Assembly (NCBI GenBank): GCA_019321725.1
Contig: CM033107.1
Coordinates: forward strand, 23,985,445-24,049,444
DNA: 64,000 bases
Direction: 5' to 3'
DNA from: Paulownia fortunei
Taxonomy: Eukaryota > Streptophyta > Magnoliopsida > Lamiales > Paulowniaceae
Shown here: positions 50,130 to 63,173 of the stretch, in pieces
Layout of the letters: the number at the start of each line of letters is the position of its first letter
How positions within the stretch are numbered: the stretch's first letter is position 1
Position numbers and translations under genes: made by a program
The notes under the pieces: model-generated
Database searches by the model: none
Seen by the model: only the letters and a program-made list of their open reading frames with translations
Told to the model about the DNA's origin: nothing

Positions 50130-50158
50130 AACAAACCCTAAAAGCTATATATATTTAA
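50130..50158 (-). promoter_or_regulatory. Possible core promoter: TATA box and telo-box
   Basis: On the minus strand AAATATATATAGC (about 50144-50156) is followed by TTAGGGTTTG (reverse of the telo-box AAACCCTAA). Then, at about 50120, an ATG opens a frame (MFKSSLHLQAIKKTALHC...) running to a good donor, gtaattttctttttc, at about 49984. The exon is GC-rich compared with its surroundings. The product is unknown and no downstream exon was established. Confidence 0.25.
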
Positions 50159-50874
50159 TACAACTTGGTTGGGTTTGGGGTGAGTCTATCAAGGTTGGTA
50201 ACCCGACCCAAACACGGTTGGGTATAGAGCTGGAATTCCCGTTACTTGACCCATGCCCGACCCATGCCCGATTAGTTATCCAAATCCCATTCCAAGCTGT
50301 TCGGGGACTGATGGACCTGGACCTATTGCCATCCTAGTGAGATATGAACAAGGTGATTTGCTGGGCCAAAAGATGTGTATCTGAGATGCCATCATAACAA
50401 TAGTAACTTGTATTGACAAACGTGAAATTTTTTTATTCTCATCCTTGATAAATGTATCAGCATTAAATTATATTTCCTAGTTTTCTTATGCTTAAAACTT
50501 AAAAAAATATCTAAATTGGAACATAACTTGAATATGGAATTTGTTAATATGAGATTATCTTTAATGATTTACTTTGATTGGAAACTGAAGCATTTAGATA
50601 TCAACATTATACTAATGCTGGCATGTTAAAAATTGAGCACAAGTAAAAAAGAGTGACAGTGTTTTCAATGATTTAATAGAATGGAAAGCAAATTATTTTT
50701 TTGGGGGGGTTATATTTCACATAGTACAAATTGCACTGTGGTTGTAAAAAACATCTAATCCTCGGTGACTTGTAGAAGGAAAGGATTGTCAGGCTTCTGC
50801 TCTTTCTTCTCAGCCCTAGTAAGCTAGCAAGCTGATGGATAGATTGAACAAACTACCTAAGTGCGCAACTCCCG

Positions 50875-52290
50875 CAGATGACCAGAATGTGTCAAATAGG
50901 CAGCCAATTTGCAGATGGAGAGTGTAGGACATGGAGAGAGTGTCGATTTTCAAAGGATTGAGGTTGAGAATGCCTTCAGAGTGTCTAAGTGAGCATATTT
51001 TATTATGTAGTCATTCTATTGGTTCTTTAAATATTTCCATTTTTTTGGCATAAAATAATTCTAGTTTGGAGGACATGAAAATGAAAATTTTTACCCCCAT
51101 GAAGAACACTATATTGTGATTTTTTCAGTATACGTTGTTCTACTTTATATGTAGCTGCTAAGTTTTAGATGCTGTTTTCAGTATGAACATATATGCTCAG
51201 AAAATTAAGAAACAGTGTAATTTACCTGAAACATTCCATATTTAACGTATTTTCTGGATCAAATTTATATAAGCTCCTGTGTTAATGCTTCTCTTAGTAA
51301 CTGTTATGCTTATACCTCGTATTTACAACTCTTTTGAAAGAAATACTTTGATGATCATCTGATTTTGGTAATGTCTTCTGTAGAACATATTTCTGACGAT
51401 AAAACCATCTGATATGAAATGACAATTGTGGTATGATAATAACATAATATGCTTCTCTAGAAGTGCAAACCAAAAAGATAAATAACTAGTAACTACAACA
51501 CTTTTATGCTAATTTTGAGATGTAAGTGAATCTATCATGATTATTCTGCTAGCTATTGTATGTATATCATGATATTTCCAACATTAATAATGGAAAATGC
51601 ATTTTGTAGAGTTCTAAACAGTCTGGGCATTTACTTGTATGCACACTCGATCGTATGTTTCTGATTTATTCTCCCATGCGCCCAATACTATATTTTGAAA
51701 TAAAAAATCGAATTTTCTTAGCAAGGAAACACCTTCTTTATTTGCTAGCTTCAGTCTGAAGGCGTGATTTTTGTCGATACTTGTCTATGTTTGAATTTAT
51801 AACACTTTGTCGAGTTGCTCATTTATCATCCCAAGGGCTATAAGATATGAAAGGGCATAATGCCTTCAGTTTTTTTGGGTTGTGTTACAACAGGCAATTT
51901 TTGTAGCGAGTCCATGGGCACGAAAAGCAAATTCTAGTATTAAGGTGTCCAGAGATAGGATTTGTGCAACAGCACTAATTCACATGGTTAAAGACATGGA
52001 GTGTGCTTTTGTGTTCTGTGCCTCCTTGAAGGTGGCTTCAGATTGACTTGAGAATAAGGGTGAGTTCAGACTTGAAATCATATAGTATTTTCTGTTAATA
52101 TGACAAAGTAATAAGTTCATTATGAAAGGCTGGTCTGTTGTTTTTTCATTTTTTGTGGTGGGTGGGGATTGGATGTTACATCAGAGAAGTGGTTCTGGCT
52201 CATCACAGTTGCCTTACACTTTTGCACAATGTTCCACTGATAATTTGATGAATGCCTACTGTTGATCTTTCGACATAGTTCAGGGCTCGT
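50875..52290 (+). other. Exon-like segments, unrecognised
   Basis: Three open pieces with splice-like edges. 50914-50990: acceptor aatttgcag, then MESVGHGESVDFQRIEVENA, donor gtgagc. 51894-52031: acceptor gttacaacag, then AIFVASPWARKANSSIKVSR and FVFCASLK, donor gtggct. About 52124-52273: ATG, then RSGSGSSQLPYTFAQCSTDN, stop. Phases do not join the first two simply. No family recognised; may be chance, a non-coding RNA or a poorly conserved gene. Confidence 0.2.
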
Positions 52291-52998
52291 ACTATATTGG
52301 TCGAGTTTCCTTGCTTAAGGAAATTAAAAGCTGTTATTACACAGAAATCTCAGAGGTTTGTAGTTGGCATGTCAAATTCAGACAAGTGGGACTGGAAGTG
52401 TCAGAACTAAAATGTATGTATAATGAGATGAAGCTATTATGCTCTCTTTTGGAATTGAAAATGTGAAGTTGATGTAAGGGTGCCAAAAGTTTGAGTTCCT
52501 TTTTCAATTGTGAAAGGCTTGCTCCATCATTGCATGAGGCATGTTGCACTGCTCCTTTACCTTCGTATTAGGCATTACCGTGGGCTTTTACTGCGGTGAA
52601 TCACATCCAGTTGTCATCAATCTGTTTTTTTGGCCTGTCTAATTTAGGTGGATCTGCTGAGATAATATAGGATTTCACTATATAGCATTTCAGTTTTATT
52701 CATGCATTGGCTAATTAAATGTGCCTTGTCATGTATTATAATGGCGCAACTCATAGCAGGTTTAGTCTTCTTTTGTTTTTGTGCAATTTAAAGAGATATG
52801 CGAATGAGGGCTTTTAATTTGGAGTTTGGCGGCAGGTTGAGGGGAAATAAGTTTTTGTTTGTCATCAGTATTGTACTGTTCTGTATAATGTGCTCTTTCA
52901 CTTTTAATTTATGTTGAATCCCAACTTGAATTTCAACTTGACTCTTTTCAACTTCTGACCTGTAATTTTCAACTGTAATTTTTGGCAGTTACCTAGGT

Positions 52999-53350
52999 TA
53001 CTTGTTTGGTTCAAGGATTTTGATGAGGAAACGAAAATGTTAGGGCAAAGGAAAATAAAATTAAAGAAATACAAAATCTCAAGTTTGTTTCATTGTCTAG
53101 TGAAAACAATGAGGAAAATAATAGGGTGGAGGGAGGTGATGAATGAGTTGGAGAAGGAGACAGGAGCAAATAGGCTTTTCTCTCATTTTCCTCACCCTTT
53201 TGTGAGGAAAAATGAGTTTTCTCCAATCACATAATATTTTCCCTTGAGTGTTCCTTTCCTTAGTATTTTCCCTAGCAAACCAAGCAACCAAAATTGTTTT
53301 CCGTCATTTACTTTTCCTTTTCTCACCAAAATCCTTGTATTAAGCAAGGT
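52999..53350. mobile_element. MITE, about 350 bp, with terminal inverted repeats
   Basis: The left end cttgtttggttcaaggattt, continuing tgatgaggaaa, is matched by the reverse complement of the right end (tttctcaccaaaatccttg, tattaagcaag). Interior is A/T-rich on both arms, and the overlapping frames on both strands at 53011-53291 are products of this structure. The CTTGTTTGGTT-type end resembles plant hAT-like MITEs, but the target-site duplication was not resolved. Confidence 0.7.
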
Positions 53351-55850
53351 GTTAAGGTAGTTCCAGGGTGACCTTAACCAGATGATTTGAGGTTTATAAA
53401 TAGGTCTGTAAGTATGTCACAATTTGTCTCATGAATAGTTTCTTGACATTGATTCATCTAATCAAGTTGGCATAGCTAGTAAATGTATCAGTTTCAGTTT
53501 ATTGGTTAGTCTAAACAAGTTGATGTCAATATTGCATGCATCAGTTTCAGTTTTTCTCATCAGACCATCTCTGGAAAAAGTTTACTTGAGCAAGAGGAAA
53601 AACTGAAGAAGTAACCTGATTATGTAGTTGGATGATTATTATGATTTGAGATTGTCCTCAAAATAAAAGTGCAAAGTGCTACCAGACATTAAGTGTCTGA
53701 ATATTAAATGTACAGGGACTTGGATGGAGTTGAAAACTTGTGGACTGATGTCGTATAAAAAAGTTTTGTCTCCTGAGAGGTGAGTGTTCTTCCCCGCTCT
53801 TCTTCAATGCCCATGTTAGTGGATAAATCTGGGAGGCAATTTTGTTGCGCAGTTCACAAAAGAGTTTAATTTGAGAAGGTAGGGAAAAAGATAGCCAAAT
53901 CTGCAGTATACTGAAAATTGTTTTTGTAGTTATATGTGTCCAGTCCAAAGGAAATTTCAACTGAACAGATGGCTATTGGATTAAAGTAGTTTATAGTCAT
54001 TCTCTTGTTCTTGAAACCTAACCAAAGATTTTCAGTTCACCCTCATATAGTCCTCCTTGCTAGTGTTTGTTATGGTGCTTAGGCATCTTTCAGCTACGTG
54101 CATAACCATTTATAAGACCTTATATGTTAAACTTAAATCACCCAGCCTGAGTCTTCCTGAATTAAGGCACACATACTTTTCTTGTTATGTATTTTTAGAA
54201 CATTGTGTTTTTTAGGTTGTTACCACATTTTTTATCCTACGACTAATTAACTGTACTGGGACATATGGCAGTAACTTCCACATTTTGGGATTCAAGTTGT
54301 GTAAATTGGACAAAATATAGGGAGTAGGAGAGAAGCGATAAACGTGACAAATTTATGTGGATGCATAATATCTACAGAAAGTCTTAGGTTGTGAATTCTT
54401 TCACAATAAAATTCTTCCTTTTCTGTCTAAATATTTTCACAGATTCAACTTAGAAAAGAAGGGAAGGGAGGCGGAATGGAGGTAATGTGAGCTGAGTCAA
54501 GTTAGAGCTTTAGATAAAAGGGAAAGGGAGTAAATAGAATTGAAAAGGAGAACATGGAGTATTGAGGGTGCATGTACATGGAAGATGATGGCATTTAGTG
54601 ACAAAGGAAGTTAAGGCAGATTGCAAATTGCAAAAACAAATATAAAACATAGAAGAAGAAGAAGAAGGTGAACATTGAACAATAAGTAAAGGACCTTTGA
54701 ATTCAATTCGTATTTATGTATGACGTAATAGCCTCCTTATTCTCTCTCAACCGTCTCAATTACTCTTGCATTTAATTGGTTTTAATGGACTCTCAATCTA
54801 ATATAGTCCCCTTTTTTTCAATGCTCGAACTACCCCAACCTCATTCCAACCCAGCCCCTCCTTGTGCATTTACCTAACTACCCTTCCCTTGTTTATAACT
54901 ATCATCTTTAACCTCAATACCCCATAATAACCTCACATGCATATATATACCTTGGATGGTATCATTCATTGATTATTCTGCTTAGTTGTAATATTGACAT
55001 TGAACTACTTGGATAGACATTTATTCCTTAATGATGCCCATAAGTTAGCCAGCTAATTTTGCTGCTTTCACTTGTTAACGATGATATCTAGGGATCACAA
55101 GGAGGCACTTTAAACTAAGACCTTCCATTTGTTTTGTATTTTTATTTCCCTTTCAAACCAGTTTATAAATATGTAGACTGTTTAATCTTCATGTTAAGTT
55201 AGAACATCTATAGAGAAATGATAATAAAAAAATAGCTTTAGAGTAATCCTTCTATCGATATTGGAACAGCTAAGTTTGGTCATTAGAACATAATATTGGT
55301 TGTGGCCTATGAATTTGCAGACAAAATTAATTTGGCCGTTGATGTTTAGGAGGAAAAATTCTTACTTATTAGATGGGTTTTCACACAAAAGGGTGATGAT
55401 GATGCTAACCTTATGTGATGTGATCGTCACCTTTTAGCATTTTTCACTATTCAACATGAAACACCAACGTAGAAGAACATTTTTTCTGTTAAAGAGTAAG
55501 TGGGGGGTGCAATTTGCACTTAGTGGGTCCAGAAAACAAAACTACTCTTCGGAAGTACAAATGTTAACGCTTGTGTCCACCCAGCTTATTCAATATTTCA
55601 CTTCATCAATTAAAGGCAACTGTTTGATATTTCGATATTAGTGAGTTTCTTGTATCTTTTTCTCTCTTTGATGTCTCTCTCGTGTTTTTTGAACTGCTTG
55701 ACTGGCTATTAGTTGGCGATTTGCTGTATTGGCATGCTGTGGTTGGATGAAGAACTGTCTAATGCAAAAAGGTAGTGAAATGCAGGCAGGAAATTACCCT
55801 ACTTGATTACAAGAAAACTTGGGCACATTTTTTTCTGCAAAAGATGGCAC
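53351..55850. other. Intergenic region
   Basis: No supported gene. One exon-like piece on the plus strand (53716-53779, acceptor atgtacag, donor gtgagt, open) is noted but not linked to anything. A GAA-rich run lies near 54653-54668. Confidence 0.4.
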
Positions 55851-56133
55851 AAATCTGCACTACCAGATCCACTTCCTATGCTTGTTTGAAAAGGAGAGAG
55901 ACAAAGTAAAAGAAAGAAAATAAGGTAGCACTATTAAGGCTCCACTCCCTTTTTTGCACATCCTGAATGGGAAATGGAGCACCATTAGTGCTACTTGCGA
56001 ATTGAGACTAGAAATAGTTGCTTTCTGGTTGATTTTTTTTTCTCGTCTTTTTTTCCGGGTGGGGGTGGGGGAGATGCGGCTAGCTAGTAACAGCAGAATT
56101 TTCATGATTTCCTTAATCCTGGCTGGCTAACTC

Positions 56134-56481
56134 TTAACTCTTCTTTGCCTTTCTGCTGGTAGTGGTTGTTGTATTGTTGTCATGGATGACATCAAGCAGA
56201 ACAGTGCTCTTGCATTTGGGGCACCTGGGGTCCTCCTCTGCTAGCATCACATACATGAGGCACCTGGGGCACCCCACCAGCATCATGGATGTAGCCTCTG
56301 GACTCGTGGAGTACCGGAGGCACTCGTCCTGCTGGTTCAGCTCTAACGAAACACATGAACTTGGCGGGGATGTTGGGGACACCGTTAGCGAACGGCTCGG
56401 GGACTCAACTCGAGGATGGCTCACCCTTGGTGGAGACAAGTTCAACTTGAGGTCGAGCTTAGGTCCGTTCCTTCGGCTCAT
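56134..56481 (-). CDS. GIR1: GL2-interacting-repressor-like EAR-motif protein (GIR1/GIR2 type)
   Basis: A 115-residue adaptor that in Arabidopsis links GLABRA2 to TOPLESS corepressors to repress root-hair genes. MSRRNGPKLDLKLNLSPP carries an LxLxLxL-type EAR motif (residues 9-15). A Ser/Pro-rich linker follows. The C-terminal half has the conserved SMMLVGCPRCLMYVMLAEED and RCPKCKSTVLLD, forming CX2C-X12-CX2C (C71, C74, C87, C90). A basic tail (RKAKKS) closes it. Size and organisation match the family. The minus-strand sequence upstream shows donor CAG|GTATAC near 56652 and a T-rich acceptor ending about 56541-56545, implying a 5'UTR intron of roughly 110 bp. Paralogue number is not certain. 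Confidence 0.9.
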   Translation of the reverse strand: MSRRNGPKLDLKLNLSPPRVSHPRVESPSRSLTVSPTSPPSSCVSLELNQQDECLRYSTSPEATSMMLVGCPRCLMYVMLAEEDPRCPKCKSTVLLDVIHDNNTTTTTSRKAKKS

Positions 56482-56544
56482 CGTCCTTTCTCCTTCAAAT
56501 ATGGTTAATTCCTTTTCCTGTGTCTTTGAGTAGTAAATCTTACC

Positions 56545-56652
56545 TGTCTAAATTAGCAAGAAAATATAAGAAAACAGACCAATAAGAGCCTCAAAGATTG
56601 TTCAAATTTAACTAAATACGCTCCTGATCATAAGGTACGGTCGCTTGTATAC
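56545..56652 (-). other. Probable 5'UTR intron of the GIR1-like gene
   Basis: Donor atttacag|gtatac on the minus strand. Branch-like ttgctaat and T-rich acceptor tttcttgctaatttagacag before the coding exon. Exact acceptor (tttag or acag) unresolved. Confidence 0.5.
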
Positions 56653-56678
56653 CTGTAAATTGAGAAACTTTTGCCAGC

Positions 56679-56873
56679 CTAAGGGAGAGGAGAAGGCTCT
56701 TCTAGTTCTATAGGTGGTGGAGAAGAAGGGTGGTAGCTGTGGTGGAAGAGAGCGAAGTTTGTCGGGGCTGCGGCGGCTATGCGGTCGTTGTGACCACCCC
56801 CTATAGCAGTAGAATCACCAGCAACATGGAGTTGAAGTGGCTGAGGTTGTTGGTTTTGGACCTCTAGGGCCAT
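56679..56873 (-). CDS. Upstream ORF in the GIR1-like leader, 64 codons, uncertain
   Basis: ATG-initiated frame (MALEVQNQQPQPLQLHVAGD...) ending before the putative leader intron, with Gln-, Pro- and His-rich content and no known domain. If transcribed it would be a long upstream ORF in front of the GIR1-like start. However its ATG sits only 2-3 bases after a perfect TATA-like box, so transcripts starting from that box would lack the ATG. Confidence 0.2.
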   Translation of the reverse strand: MALEVQNQQPQPLQLHVAGDSTAIGGGHNDRIAAAAPTNFALFHHSYHPSSPPPIELEEPSPLP

Positions 56874-56874
56874 A

Positions 56875-56888
56875 ATATATATAAGAGG
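56875..56888 (-). promoter_or_regulatory. Probable TATA box of the GIR1-like gene
   Basis: CTTATATATATTAT on the minus strand, about 390 bp upstream of the coding ATG including the probable intron. A CT-rich tract (56960-56976) lies just upstream. Confidence 0.45.
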
Positions 56889-57175
56889 ACTGAACAGGAG
56901 ATAGATGGGAATGCTTTAAAGCTTAATTAAATTATGGTGAGAGGTGGAGGGTGTTAGGGGAGAGAGAGAGAGAGAGATGGGGGTATTAGTGAATAGAAAT
57001 GAATTGAATTGGAGGAGGAATGGTAGAAGACGAGAGAGGTGTAAATTGAGGGGGCAGGAAATGTATTAATTGTTGGAAAAAATCCCAAGATGGTTGCAGG
57101 AAAGGGAAATTTGCAGTAAATATTGCAATTACACAAAAACTGCAGGAAGGCCGTCATTCATTGCCTACAGAGTCG

Positions 57176-57200
57176 GTCTGTGTGTGTGTGTGTGTGTGTT
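57176..57200. repeat. (TG)n microsatellite
   Basis: ctgtgtgtgtgtgtgtgtgtgt run, about 11 units. Confidence 0.95.
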
Positions 57201-60200
57201 TCTGAGATGAATATAGATAGATACATAATACATACAACAAAAACAAAGGAAAGCTCAGCAGAAGCAGCAGCAGCCATTAAAGCAGAACTAAATTTCTAAC
57301 AAATCCAACCACACCAGTATTAAATTTTTAATAGACATATTAAGTTCTTGCATGTGTAAGACGGCCCATGTTCTTATATTAACGTTAGGGGAGCGCACTG
57401 TTTCTCTTGTTTTGAATTTCTGAAACCCAAGATTTATTAGTTACTATTTTTATTAAAAACTCTTTAATTTTTCCAAGATTTCACGATATCATTCATTGAT
57501 TGACCTTCATTCCTGGACTTGATTATGCATATATATTTCTCGCCGCCAAGGTCATGATGTTAGCGGCTTATAAACTACTCATCAATCGGTCCAGCCGAAT
57601 TAAATGTTTTCATTATCTCATTTAATTTGATTTTAATTTGTAGGTTGGATTTTGAAATATTTAGTCCCAAAAATGAGTGTAGATTGTGGACTGCTCTTAT
57701 TACACTATTGCAACATATAGTTTGTGAGGGTCGCTTAAATTAAATGTCCATAATTGTCGGTGTACTAAGGGGTTGCAAAGTACGAAAATGAAATAACAAG
57801 AATAATAAAGGTGAATCAATTGAAATTTCATATTGTTTGTGGATGAACTATAGCCCTAACTAAAAACCTTTTATTCTATGTATTAACCAAGAAAGAAAAT
57901 TGGGCAGGTAATTAATTCCTTGACAACAATTGCATATATGAGAGCAAATTCAAACTGTCCCAGGATATATTTAAGTAACAACAGTCTTTCTCAGTATTGT
58001 GTGTCTGTTTCTGTCAAACAATATAAAAGAATCTAAGTTTTATTGTTTGTGTTATTACATAATTAGGACATGTTCCAAGATTATTTTGTCTCTTATATAC
58101 CGATAATTATAGATGGGTTTGTTATTATGTTCATGCTTATGATCATGAATATATAATGAACCCGACCGCTAATTATTGATATAATATAAAAATATTGTAG
58201 GAGAAGAGTTTAATTGTCACAGTGAAATTATACTTTAATCAGCAGTTTCTTTTTGTCCAAATTACAAGACATTCTTGATCCCAGGATGATAAAGGATCAA
58301 ATAAGGACCGCAGACCCTTGTGACAAAATTATTAGGCAACTTAATTGTGTCACCGGCCTGATTAGAATGTTTGCTGCATCAAATTTTTTGCTTGTTTTGC
58401 TGATTAAAGTTAATTTGATAGTTTCTTATAATATGCTCTTATCCGCGATTGGGGGGTGGGGGAGGTGGGTTAATATTTCAGTCCAACTCCGAAAAATAAA
58501 TTGAATTATTCAATTATTCAATATTCGATTCGATTCGATTCGAAATCGATCGTTAAAATCTCATTTGACCTTAATTTGTTAAATATAACACATCAAAATT
58601 GAACATATTTTTTTATTCAATAAAATTTAAAATTTAACTCAACCCCAACTTTATTAGTTAAAAAATAAAATAAAATACATTTTAAAAAATAAAGTTATTC
58701 AAGCTCAACTAAATTAAAATTCATTAAAATCAATTTAAAATGGAATTGATCTAAATTTTCGAGTGTTCACTCCTTGTGTGCGGTCAACTCCTTTGTTGGG
58801 ACTTTGCGTGCTGGTTTGGCCGAAGTTCTGGACTGGTTTAACTTGGCAATACACAATTCAACTAGGTTAATTGAACAGATGACGCTTAAAAGTTAATTAA
58901 TTATATTATACTGAATTTAGTCCTTTCTATTCATATGTTAATTTCGAGGATTAGACATTTAATTGTATTACTTACTAAAAAAAATGAAAAAAATGAAAAA
59001 AAACAAAATCTTTTCCTTTTAACTATATCCCACGTTGTTGGATTATAGTCTTACAGGGATAGTTGATAGCTTTGGAGGAACAAGAATAATACATTAGGCT
59101 TATTCAAGAATTTTCTCAAATTTTTCGCCTGCCAACTTATATCGTACTTCCTATATTAAACTCCTACACTCCAAATTAATTAATAGCATTACAGATCCCT
59201 CCATGGTGTAAGCAAGTATTTTCTGCATCGTATGTCTCTTTAAGGACTAGTCCTGTCTTTTTCAGTACTGTTGATTTGGGTTATGTCCACTTAATTAATG
59301 TTTCGACGGAATTTAAAACGAATTTTACGAATTTTCTTACATAGAATTTATATTAAAATATATAATTTTATAGTTGATTCACTAATTTTTTATTGTGTAG
59401 TTATGCTTAAATAAGATTAAAAATCAATCACGGATGAAAAGGTTTCAATTTGCTCAACCCAATACTTCCTTCAATTGTATTTTTGGTCACTTTTTATCAC
59501 AATTTTGATTTGCTTAAATACAAACCTCTTTTCTTTATGTTTTTCTTTTCTTACAATTTTCTATTTACACATAGAGTTGGGTGGTTTTCTGCATCTGCTA
59601 AAGTGAGAAATAATATGAGGTTGGTGGGAAGTTAGCAACATAGTTACGGGGTGTTTTTGCTATAAAAAATAACTCCACTAAAAATTTAATTTTTAAACCA
59701 TTCGATTTAGGTCACTCCTCCTAACTCATTTTTTTTAATTAATTTATTTTTTCTTAATATTTCTTACATGCCTTTCTAACAACTTTTCATCAAAAATAGG
59801 TAAAAGAAAAGAAGTCTTCTATCAATTGGTGGAAGAGAACGAAAATACTTGTACATGTACATATTTATTTATTTATATATATACATATGATGGACTCTAT
59901 AATATTCATAAGGTCCTAATAGTAAATCTACGTTAATGGGCTCAAGGTTAAAAATAACTTTATCTATACGTATACCCTACTAAATACTAATATATAACAC
60001 GATTTTATTTGAATAATTATAAATATCCAAATTTCTATTTGTTTCTGGTTCATTCATTATTGATTATTTTTTTATTTTTTTGTACTTTAGGCCCTTTTTT
60101 AATATTCTTTTACTGACTTAATTGTTTTCATTAAGACTTTTTTGTAGGATCACATCACATCACAAATCAAACTTTCTCTAAGCTTCACATTTTTAGAGCG

Positions 60201-60879
60201 ATTTCACTACTGTTGCACCATCATTATGTATATGAATTGAATGTGTAGTGTCATTCAATGGCATCAGACAAATTAATCTTAATGTTTATGGTCAATAAAT
60301 TGTTTGTCTGATCAAACCCTACGGCCTTCAGACCCATAATAATTTGAGCAGAGTTGCAGACTACATCACATCACATCTTAGGTTAATTTACGGGTACAGC
60401 AGCGTTTGATGGTTGCAATTAAATATAATTGCATAGATGGAAATTTTGTCCTTTGTCACCAGAGAGCTGGTTTCACTATATTTATTTTCCCCCCTGCTTT
60501 TTTCATCCTGTGGGAGATGTTTGCAGATAGATTATCTTAAATGCCCAGTATGTTCAAATACCAATATTACTAAATTCTTTGCTCCTTTTTGTGTTTGGCT
60601 AATAATTTGGTATCACATATTCAAGAAAATTAACAATAGTATAACCTGATTTCTCGCTAGAGATCAAATACTTTTAATTCTACATATTTTTTACTCGAAT
60701 TAGGTCAATCGTGTGGATTCAACCAACTTTCATAAGCAATACTCTTGAGGCAAACAGTATGGCATCTCATAATCTTGACTCGAGTATTGCACATGATTGG
60801 CTCATGTGGTCGAATTTTACAAGTACTATAATTCTTTAGATATAAAATTATGACTTTTTAATATGAGTTATTCTCTTTT

Positions 60880-61002
60880 AATTCGATACAAGCTTACATC
60901 ATTTATCGATTTGACTATATTAAAAGGACCCAACAATCCTAATTCGTCACAACCTTACATCATTTATTGATTTGACTATATTAAAAAGACCCAACAACCT
61001 TA
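60880..61002. repeat. Tandem duplication, period 61 bp
   Basis: Copies at 60880 and 60941 share aattcg, cttacatcattta, cgatttgactatattaaaa (or tgattt...) and gacccaacaa, with few changes. Confidence 0.9.
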
Positions 61003-63030
61003 ATTCGATTTTTGTGATTTCAAAATAAATTTTCCACGTGTTTGGATTGACCAACAACCCCACATATACTGACCCACATTGAGTACCTAGATCAGGTATG
61101 AATAAAATTGATAAAGGATAGAAGTTTGTTTATTTTATTATAAGGGACAATTTGGCTACTAAAACTAAAATAAAAAATAAAAAAAATGGTCAAAATGGTC
61201 TCATATTGGATGTACCTAACTCACACATTGATCTTTCGGTGTAAAATGATATGTCCTTAAAAGCACAAGGGGCTTGAATGTATTTTTAAGCAACATAAAA
61301 GGTAATATGTTATTTTTTAAACGCATTTATACTATATTATATTGGAGTATATAGTACCAATTTTTCTCGAAAATAAATAAACACACTGCAAAACATGGCT
61401 TAAAATATATAGGGTGTACACAAATAAGCACAATAAATATACAAAATCTATTCAGATATACATACATTCTCATTCAAACAAACGTGTTTAAGAACCAACA
61501 TAAATTTCATAAATATCGAGATAGAATTTTTCTATATTATTTATAAAAAATATATTTTTAAATTTATAAATTATAAATACTCCTATCAAGTATTACAAAT
61601 ACCCATTGATATTTATTTATATAATATCCTATTAGGTTTGATTTGCAAAATATTAATAAATTCAAAAAGATATTTTTAAAATTATAAAGATGGAGAAGTA
61701 ATTTATGCGAATAGCCCAAATCTCATGTACGATTTTTGTAATTAACCCTTTAAGCCTAGTAATTCCGCTTTGATAGTGTAGGCCTGCAATAAGAGCTTGG
61801 AAAACAGAAAACCTTAAAAATCGATAAAAAACCATGTAACAAAATGTGGTCCCTCATTATATATAAATTAATTCAACCTTGTAAACTTATATTCCTTTCA
61901 CATGAAAAATATCTCCATTAAGAAACTAGGGACACTAATGAATTGTTATCAAATTAAGGTTGACGTTTTAAAATTCTATAAATATAAGATTTTAAGTTTA
62001 AATTTCGCTAGACATGTTGGTTATTTAGTCTTACACTGTAATGATATTAATTATTTTTATAAGTAATTCGTTATTAATAATTTAATTTTATTATTGATAT
62101 TTTAATATAATAATATAATTGATTGTTTTACCGGAAAAAAAAAATTAAAAAGAAGAATGCATGTTACGTCTGGTGAAATGTGTATTAGGTGAAAATCCAC
62201 TCTTTCATCCATACACACCCACACGAATATGTGTGTTTTTATGTGTAAATGAGGAGTAAATGTTATACTCAATATACTCCACTTAATGTAACATCTAATA
62301 AATTGTTTAGGCGAATATGTGATAAAACTACAAATATGTTAACACCAAAAGAAAAAAAAAAATTACAGTTGAGAAAATAAGGAAGTTATGTAGTTAAGAC
62401 TAGGTTTGAGTGGTCCAGAATTTGGATATCAATTCATGCTGTGGTTGATTGTACATGGAAATTTAATTCTCATTTATAAATGCACAACGAAATTGCAATA
62501 ATTGCTGTTTGTTGTGGAACATATATTTATAATTATATTCACTTAATTACTCTTCATTTGATGTTGGATTGAAGCAGAGGAGCTATCAAGCTTATGGGCG
62601 CTGCTTCTCTTGCCATATTCTGCTGCTTTACACATTTTCATTTTCTTGAAAATTAGAATTATAGGATAAAAATAAATGTTTGCATAATATTTTTTAAGTT
62701 AATCATGAATGTGATCAGAAGAAATAGTAGGGGTGGAATAGCAGAATTAATATTTTATACACTTAATATTAGTTATTAATAACATAAAATAAAATTAAAA
62801 CACTAATTTGTAATAAAAAAAATCTGAAATGCAAAAAGTAGACCTACTGTCTGCATTTTCATTGTACATTCATTGCACTTTCACTATATTTATGGCAATG
62901 ATTTCCTTTTTTTTTTTTTTGAAATGTTGTGAAACAAGAAGGAAATCAATACCTGAATAATGATGAATTAAAAGACTTTATATCTGTATTTTAATTTTTC
63001 TACGAATGTATTTCAGTAGTTATTTACATT

Positions 63031-63054
63031 TATGTGTGTGTGTGTGTGTGTGTG
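63031..63054. repeat. (TG)n microsatellite
   Basis: Uninterrupted tgtgtg run, about 12 units. Confidence 0.95.
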
Positions 63055-63173
63055 TTTTATTATACACAACTAATATGATGTGAAATTGTGAAAGGTTTTA
63101 CATACAAACTCATTTAATTGATTTGAATGACATGTAGTATTTCATAATATAATCAAAGCACGCATAATTGCTT

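Noticed and set aside
53011..53291. Overlapping frames on both strands around 53.1 kb
   Set aside because: All lie within the inverted-repeat MITE.
60437..60649. Frame with a KCPVCSN motif suggestive of a zinc finger
   Set aside because: Only two cysteines in a CX2C pair, no partner pair, and surrounding codons are AT-rich background.
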